Assembly: GCA_964486145.1 (NCBI GenBank)
Contig: CAZAMT010000034.1
Coordinates: 1-22,104 of the forward strand
DNA from: CAZAMT01 sp964486145
Lineage (GTDB): Bacteria > Bacteroidota > Bacteroidia > Bacteroidales > JAAAOM01
Direction of reading: 5' to 3'
Length of the DNA stretch: 22,104 nucleotides
In this document: in pieces, positions 18,406 through 22,104 of the stretch
Position numbering within the stretch: the stretch's first letter is position 1
Layout: the number at the start of each line of letters is the position of its first letter
Notes under the pieces: generated by a model
Database searches by the model: none
Told to the model about the DNA's origin: nothing
Seen by the model: the letters and a program-made list of their open reading frames with translations, nothing else
Position numbers and translations under genes: made by a program

Positions 18406-18870
18406 TTATTCACCATTTTGATTATCTCCACCAAGAATTTTTTCGGCCAAATCGGCATGAGCCTTGCTATCCTCACCTATTCTATCATATTCTTCTTTAG
18501 GCCAGATCTCTATCTTTTCATCCTGACCCGCCAACACAAGTTCTCGATCTGCATGAATCAATTCAAGCAAACGTTTCGGGATGAGCAGTCGGTTATTCCC
18601 ATCGAGGGATACCTCCGCTGTTCCCTTAAAGAATTCTCTCAAAAAACGGTTATGTTCCTTATTGTAAGGATTCGTTCTTTCCCGAATGATTCGGTTCTGG
18701 TTTTCCCATTCTTTCATTGGAAATAAAACCAGGCATTTTTCATAAATATCCTTCTTCACGACAAATTTTTCATCTTCGCCCGGATCCATTTGCTTTTTAA
18801 CTGCAGAAGGCATTAACAACCTGCCTTTTGCATCAAGCTTACAACTATGGTCACCAATGAAATTTGCCAT
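18406..18870 (-). CDS. MraZ, transcriptional regulator of the dcw cluster
   Basis: MraZ is a SpoVT/AbrB-fold DNA-binding protein which in E. coli and Mycoplasma controls its own operon through short direct repeats. The 154-residue protein has two AbrB-type halves with the loops DAKGRLLMPS (13-22) and DGNNRLLIPK (90-99). The second loop has NNR where the usual DxxGR has glycine before arginine. The C-terminus is charged and probably disordered. It is the first gene of the division cluster, and a four-copy 10-bp-period repeat of the MraZ-box type lies 40-75 bases upstream of its start, so autoregulation is likely. There is no clear ribosome binding site before the ATG, as for most genes here. 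Confidence 0.97.
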   Translation of the reverse strand: MANFIGDHSCKLDAKGRLLMPSAVKKQMDPGEDEKFVVKKDIYEKCLVLFPMKEWENQNRIIRERTNPYNKEHNRFLREFFKGTAEVSLDGNNRLLIPKRLLELIHADRELVLAGQDEKIEIWPKEEYDRIGEDSKAHADLAEKILGGDNQNGE

Positions 18871-18910
18871 GTTAAAAAGTCAATAGTTATGTAAAATTAC
18901 AACAAATATC

Positions 18911-18945
18911 GCCACTTTCAACCACTTTAACCCATTTTTTCCCAC
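18911..18945 (-). promoter_or_regulatory. MraZ box: four pentamers at a 10-bp period
   Basis: Read on the minus strand, GTGGG (18945-18941), ATGGG (18935-18931), GTGGT (18925-18921) and GTGGC (18915-18911) are separated by exact 5-base spacers AAAAA, TTAAA and TGAAA. The known MraZ operator in E. coli is three TGGGN repeats separated by 5 bases, upstream of mraZ. The fit in spacing, orientation, core and position is strong. Four copies are present, the last two degenerate at the final G. The 10-bp period puts the copies on one face of the helix. The element lies 40-75 bases before the mraZ start, where binding would interfere with promoter access. Confidence 0.85.
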
Positions 18946-19065
18946 TTTGTTGATAACTTTTGTACGAAGCATGATGAAAATGGTTAAACAAATTTAAAAC
19001 ACATGTTGATTTAGTCGGTATATTATTGGTTTTCAAATTATTATGCAAATATGCTTGAGAAATCT

Positions 19066-19085
19066 GAAAAGTGGAGAAAAGTGGA
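19066..19085 (+). repeat. Perfect 10-bp tandem repeat with MraZ-box core, facing the acyltransferase genes
   Basis: GAAAAGTGGA occurs twice without interruption on the plus strand. The AAAGTGG core and the 10-bp period match the MraZ box upstream of mraZ, but the orientation is opposite, pointing at the acyltransferase gene that starts 126 bases downstream. It may be a second, weaker MraZ site or a chance AT-rich repeat. Confidence 0.45.
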
Positions 19086-19170
19086 ACGAAAACACATTCC
19101 TCTGGTGAAATTCTGAATCATCAAAACAAATGGGGATTGTACCCTGCAATCAAGGAAGTATAATTTTTTA

Positions 19171-19178
19171 TAATTTTG
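19171..19178 (+). promoter_or_regulatory. Candidate Bacteroidota -7 promoter element
   Basis: TAATTTTG is a perfect match to the TAnnTTTG -7 consensus of Bacteroidota housekeeping promoters. It lies about 32 bases before the ATG of the PlsC-like gene, a sensible leader length. No TTG or TTTG is found at the expected 19-21 base spacing upstream, which lowers confidence. Confidence 0.45.
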
Positions 19179-19210
19179 AACTCGCGAAATACAAATCATT
19201 GACAGAATAA

Positions 19211-20029
19211 ATGACACAGCACATTGATGTAAAAGAATTATTTTATAAAAAGAATCCCGGTCTGGCAAGATTAATCCCGGGATTTGTTTATAGTTATCTC
19301 AGGCACATTATACATCAGGATTACATCAACTGGTTTTTGGATAAACATGGTCACAAGAAGGGCATTGATTTTGCCCGGGCAGCGATTGAAGAGTTTAATG
19401 TAAGCATTGAGGTTACAGGTGCAAATAATATTCCGGATACAGGTCGCTTTGTTTTTGCATCCAACCACTCACTCGGTGGTTTTGATGGCCTGATTTTGCT
19501 CAGCGAGGTAAGCAAACATTTTTCAAACGTTAAGTTTTTGGTAAACGATATCCTTATGAACATTGAAAACCTGCAACCTGTATTTTTGCCGATCAACAAA
19601 CACGGGAAACAGGGAATTGAAGCGGCACGCCAAATTGAGGATGCCTATGCTTCCGATATACAAATTTTGACTTTCCCGGCAGGTCTTGTTTCCAGAAAAA
19701 TAAAAGGCAGGATTGTTGACCTGGAATGGAAAAAAAATTTCATTGTTAAGGCAAAAAAACATAAAAGGGATGTAATTCCCGTGCATATAAGCGGAAGAAA
19801 TACGAATTTTTTCTACAATCTTGCGAATCTGCGCAAATTTTTAGGTATTAAATCAAATATTGAAATGCTTTATCTGGTCGATGAAACCTATAAACACCGG
19901 AACAAACATATACGGGTAAAATTTGGTGAACCCATTCCATATACCACCTTTGACAAATCAAAAACGCCTTCAGAATGGGCGTATATTGTTAAGCAAAAAG
20001 CATATACGTTAAATAATGAAAAAATTTAA
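19211..20029 (+). CDS. PlsC-like O-acyltransferase, probable glycine-lipid GlsA
   Basis: The 272-residue protein belongs to the lysophospholipid acyltransferase (PlsC) superfamily. Motif I is SNHSLGGFDG (84-93), giving H86 and D92, that is HX5D rather than the textbook HX4D. The second key motif is FPAGLVSRKIKGRIVDLEWKK (155-175), in the place of the usual EGTRS block. Both are characteristic of the OlsF/GlsA branch, which adds the second acyl chain to an N-acyl amino acid. With the N-acyltransferase gene 120 bases downstream on the same strand, the likely pathway is glycine (or another amino acid) lipid synthesis at the inner membrane, as described for GlsA/GlsB of Bacteroides thetaiotaomicron. 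No signal peptide is seen, and hydrophobic segments fit peripheral membrane attachment. The amino acid head group cannot be read from the sequence. Confidence 0.8.
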   Translation: MTQHIDVKELFYKKNPGLARLIPGFVYSYLRHIIHQDYINWFLDKHGHKKGIDFARAAIEEFNVSIEVTGANNIPDTGRFVFASNHSLGGFDGLILLSEVSKHFSNVKFLVNDILMNIENLQPVFLPINKHGKQGIEAARQIEDAYASDIQILTFPAGLVSRKIKGRIVDLEWKKNFIVKAKKHKRDVIPVHISGRNTNFFYNLANLRKFLGIKSNIEMLYLVDETYKHRNKHIRVKFGEPIPYTTFDKSKTPSEWAYIVKQKAYTLNNEKI

Positions 20030-20122
20030 ACAAACAAATCCCTGAATTTACTTGTTAAATGTTTAATAGTCAACTCAGAAATCCGGCCAGACCGAAAAAT
20101 ACTTAATTTACAAATTAATTAA

Positions 20123-20130
20123 TATATTTG
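20123..20130 (+). promoter_or_regulatory. Candidate -7 promoter element for the N-acyltransferase
   Basis: TATATTTG matches TAnnTTTG exactly and lies 20 bases before the ATG at 20150. As at the neighbouring gene, no -33 TTG is visible at proper spacing. It suggests that the second acyltransferase gene may have its own start as well as read-through from the first. Confidence 0.35.
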
Positions 20131-20149
20131 GCGACTCAATCTGATAGAA

Positions 20150-21100
20150 ATGAACGAAATTATTGACCCTGCAGACCCTGTCCTGCTTGAGAAAGAGCTT
20201 ACTCCTGATAAGTTATTACGTAAAAGCAATTATGGTGATAACGAGTTATATATCGTTACCTATCATGATTCACCAAATGTGATGAATGAAATTGGTCGTT
20301 TAAGGGAGATTACGTTTAGAGCAGCAGGAGGAGGTACCGGAAAAGATTGCGATATTGATTCATATGACACACAGGAAAACCCTTACAAACAGCTTATTGT
20401 GTGGGATCCTGAATCGAAATCTATCCTTGGAGGATACCGCTTTTTTAATTGCGCCAAAGCGGAGACAGATGAAAATGGTCAGATGAAAATTGCCACCGGA
20501 AGATTATTCCAGTTTTCTGAGAAATTCGTGAATGAATACCTTCCATACATCATTGAATTGGGCAGATCCTTTGTAATACCAACGCATCAATCATCAAAAG
20601 GTGTCAGCAAGAAGTTATATACACTCGACAATTTGTGGGACGGACTGGGGGCAATTTGGGCCAATGTGCCTACTGCGAGATATTTTTTTGGAAAGGTGAC
20701 CATGTATCCTTCGTACAACGTGGAAGCCCGCGATATACTGTTGTATTTTATAAAGAAATATTTTGGCGATACAGATGATCTGTTGATTCCGCTGAAGCCT
20801 TTACCTTTGAATGTAGATAAAGCAAAGATGGATGCCATTTTAACAGGCGGTAGTTTCCAGGAAGATTATAAAATCGTATCCCAACAAGTACGGAACTTGG
20901 GTGAAGTGATCCCTCCGCTTATCAATTCATACATCAATTTATCGCCCTCTTTGCGAAGTTTCGGAACCGTTTTAAATGATCATTTTGGCGAAGTTGAAGA
21001 AACAGCCATCATGATTGATGTTGAAGATATGTACGAATCAAAAACCGAAAGACATGTAAAGAGTTTCAACAAGCAGGACCAGGGCTACAATAAATTTTAA
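20150..21100 (+). CDS. GNAT-type N-acyltransferase, probable glycine-lipid GlsB (OlsB-like)
   Basis: The 316-residue protein belongs to the GNAT/hemolysin-like acyltransferase family that includes OlsB and GlsB, which transfer a 3-hydroxy fatty acyl group from ACP to the amino group of an amino acid. Visible family features are GRLREITFRAAGGGTGKDCDIDSYD (about 49-73), the GNAT core strand SILGGYRFF (91-99), IIELGRSFV (134-142) and a C-terminal helical extension with NSYINLSPSLRSFGTV. The product would be an N-acyl amino acid (commendamide if glycine), then O-acylated by the product of the upstream gene. In Bacteroides these are also two separate adjacent genes, whereas Serratia OlsF is a fusion. 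The stop lies 14 bases from that of the convergent asparaginase gene. The acceptor amino acid is an inference. Confidence 0.8.
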   Translation: MNEIIDPADPVLLEKELTPDKLLRKSNYGDNELYIVTYHDSPNVMNEIGRLREITFRAAGGGTGKDCDIDSYDTQENPYKQLIVWDPESKSILGGYRFFNCAKAETDENGQMKIATGRLFQFSEKFVNEYLPYIIELGRSFVIPTHQSSKGVSKKLYTLDNLWDGLGAIWANVPTARYFFGKVTMYPSYNVEARDILLYFIKKYFGDTDDLLIPLKPLPLNVDKAKMDAILTGGSFQEDYKIVSQQVRNLGEVIPPLINSYINLSPSLRSFGTVLNDHFGEVEETAIMIDVEDMYESKTERHVKSFNKQDQGYNKF

Positions 21101-21114
21101 TGGAAAACGCCAGC

Positions 21115-22086
21115 TCATTTGCCAATAGCAACGTTTTTCCCTGTTGAAGAAGTGGCCCAGGCCCGGAACATTCCGGTAGTATTGAACACTGTTGCAATAT
21201 TTCCCTGTCGGTCAACGGCAATAACACCACCGGATCCACCGGCTTTCTTCAGTTTTTGATGAACCAAAGCATCAGTAGCTTTTGATAATGGTTCATTGAG
21301 ATACTCCATCCGCGCCGAGATATCGAATGCCACAGCATATCTGATAAAATATTCACCATGCCCTGTACAGGAAACCGCACAGGTAGCATTATTAGCATAT
21401 GTTCCTGCACCAATCACCGGTGAGTCACCAATTCTTCCAAACATTTTGTTAGTCATCCCACCAGTGGATGTACCAGCGGCCAAATTGCCTTGCATATCGA
21501 GTACTACGCAACCCACGGTACCATTTTTTTCATTGTTCATAATCCTTTGCAATGCCTTCCACCGATGTTCGGTATAAAAATACGAAGGGTCCACCAAATC
21601 AATCCCCCGGGCTTTTGCAAACTCCTCGGCTCCTTGACCTGCAAGCATCACATGCTCTGAACTGTTCATAACATGTCGTGCCGCGGTAATCGGATTTTTT
21701 ACGGTTGTAACCCCTGCAACAGCACCCGCGTTGAGTGTTTTTCCATCCATTATGGAAGCATCCAGTTCGTTTTTGCCTTTGGCCGTGAAAACAGCGCCTT
21801 TACCCGCATTGAAAAGCGGTGAATCCTCCAGGATACGAATCACCCGTTCAACTGCATCCAGACCCAATCCTCCACTTGAAAGAATGGATATTCCTTCGTC
21901 AAGAGCCTCTGTCAACACTTTTTTATAATCAGCAACCAGACTATCGGGCATTCGTTCGGGATGAATGCTACCTGCACCGCCGTGAATTGCAATAGCCCAG
22001 GTTCCCTGGGCCTGAATAAAATACGGAAAAATGAAAATGACGAATACTATGAAAAACCTGCGCATCTGAATTATTTTTAGCCTCAT
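21115..22086 (-). CDS. Secreted isoaspartyl peptidase/L-asparaginase (Ntn hydrolase)
   Basis: This is a plant-type asparaginase of the N-terminal nucleophile superfamily that hydrolyses isoaspartyl dipeptides and L-asparagine. The 323-residue precursor has a hydrophobic signal sequence (residues 8-27, MRRFFIVFVIFIFPYFIQAQ), AIHGGAGSI (33-41), SPLFNAGKGAVF (89-100), ELDASIMDG (107-115), and the autocleavage site NGTVGCVV with nucleophile T190. Then come STGGMTNKMFGRIGDSPVIGAGTYA (207-231) and CTGHGEYFIR. Self-cleavage before T190 should give alpha and beta chains. The export signal predicts a periplasmic enzyme. Either the ATG at 22086 or the in-frame ATG at 22065 (residue 8) could be the start; the second gives a more typical signal peptide. 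Neither has a clear ribosome binding site. It is convergent with the N-acyltransferase gene and probably unrelated in function. Confidence 0.92.
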   Translation of the reverse strand: MRLKIIQMRRFFIVFVIFIFPYFIQAQGTWAIAIHGGAGSIHPERMPDSLVADYKKVLTEALDEGISILSSGGLGLDAVERVIRILEDSPLFNAGKGAVFTAKGKNELDASIMDGKTLNAGAVAGVTTVKNPITAARHVMNSSEHVMLAGQGAEEFAKARGIDLVDPSYFYTEHRWKALQRIMNNEKNGTVGCVVLDMQGNLAAGTSTGGMTNKMFGRIGDSPVIGAGTYANNATCAVSCTGHGEYFIRYAVAFDISARMEYLNEPLSKATDALVHQKLKKAGGSGGVIAVDRQGNIATVFNTTGMFRAWATSSTGKNVAIGK

Positions 22087-22104
22087 TATTTTTTAAAAAT
22101 ATAT

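Larger units (their letters stand above)
18871..19210. other. Divergent intergenic region between mraZ and the acyltransferase gene
   Basis: This 340-base region separates the minus-strand dcw operon from the plus-strand lipid acyltransferase genes and must hold both promoters. It contains the four-copy MraZ box (18911-18945), a two-copy repeat in the other orientation (19066-19085) and a perfect TAnnTTTG element for the plus strand (19171-19178). For the minus strand only 7-of-8 matches to TAnnTTTG are seen: GATATTTG at 18910-18903, immediately beside the box, and CATATTTG at 19053-19046. No good -33 TTG partner is visible for either, so the mraZ promoter is not placed. Confidence 0.7.

Noticed and set aside
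18949..18957. DnaA-box-like TTATCAACA on the minus strand beside the MraZ box
   Set aside because: It has one mismatch to TTATNCACA and is a single copy in AT-rich DNA, with no cluster of boxes and no dnaA or other origin genes nearby.
21102..21140. GGAAAACG / CGTTTTTCC inverted repeat at the convergent stops, as a bidirectional terminator
   Set aside because: The stem needs a bulge, the loop is about 22 nt and there is no T run after it on either strand. It also overlaps asparaginase codons.

Overview
The window looks like a chromosomal piece of a member of the Bacteroidota, probably Bacteroidales or Marinilabiliales-like. The pointers are the gene order of the division cluster, MraY with an extra internal segment, an FtsI with a C-terminal PASTA domain, almost no Shine-Dalgarno sequences, TAnnTTTG-type -7 promoter elements, and a PlsC-like/GNAT acyltransferase pair resembling the glycine-lipid genes glsA/glsB of Bacteroides. 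The lineage is inferred from these features; no marker such as 16S rRNA is present.

Layout. Positions 1-480 are AT-rich and without a convincing gene, but hold a long imperfect inverted repeat. A GH15 glucoamylase/trehalase-type glycosidase (481-2289, +) follows. All genes from about 2.4 to 18.9 kb lie on the minus strand. Read in the direction of transcription they are mraZ, rsmH, ftsL, ftsI, murE, mraY, murD, ftsW, murG, murC, ftsQ, ftsA and ftsZ, then an SGNH/GDSL esterase broken by a 100-N assembly gap, then a GatB/YqeY-domain protein. Divergent from mraZ, on the plus strand, are a PlsC-like acyltransferase and a GNAT N-acyltransferase. A convergent secreted isoaspartyl peptidase/asparaginase (minus strand) closes the window.

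How the genes work together. MurC, MurD and MurE build the UDP-MurNAc peptide (MurE carries the meso-diaminopimelate signature DNPR). MraY and MurG make lipid I and lipid II. FtsW and FtsI polymerise and cross-link septal peptidoglycan. FtsL and FtsQ are bitopic divisome proteins, and FtsA and FtsZ form the cytoplasmic ring. murF, murB and ddl are not in the cluster and must lie elsewhere. Genes from mraZ to ftsA abut or overlap by -20 to +7 nt, which suggests one translationally coupled operon; ftsZ follows after 85 nt.

The most informative non-coding region is the mraZ upstream region. It holds four pentamers of the MraZ-box type (consensus close to GTGGG) at an exact 10-bp period on the minus strand. 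It also holds a perfect 10-bp tandem duplication with the same AAAGTGG core in the opposite orientation, facing the lipid acyltransferase genes. No mobile element, CRISPR array, tRNA or rRNA was seen. Overall this is a conserved housekeeping region; the less ordinary observations are the operator architecture, the FtsZ tail, the esterase placed next to ftsZ, and the 5' inverted repeat.
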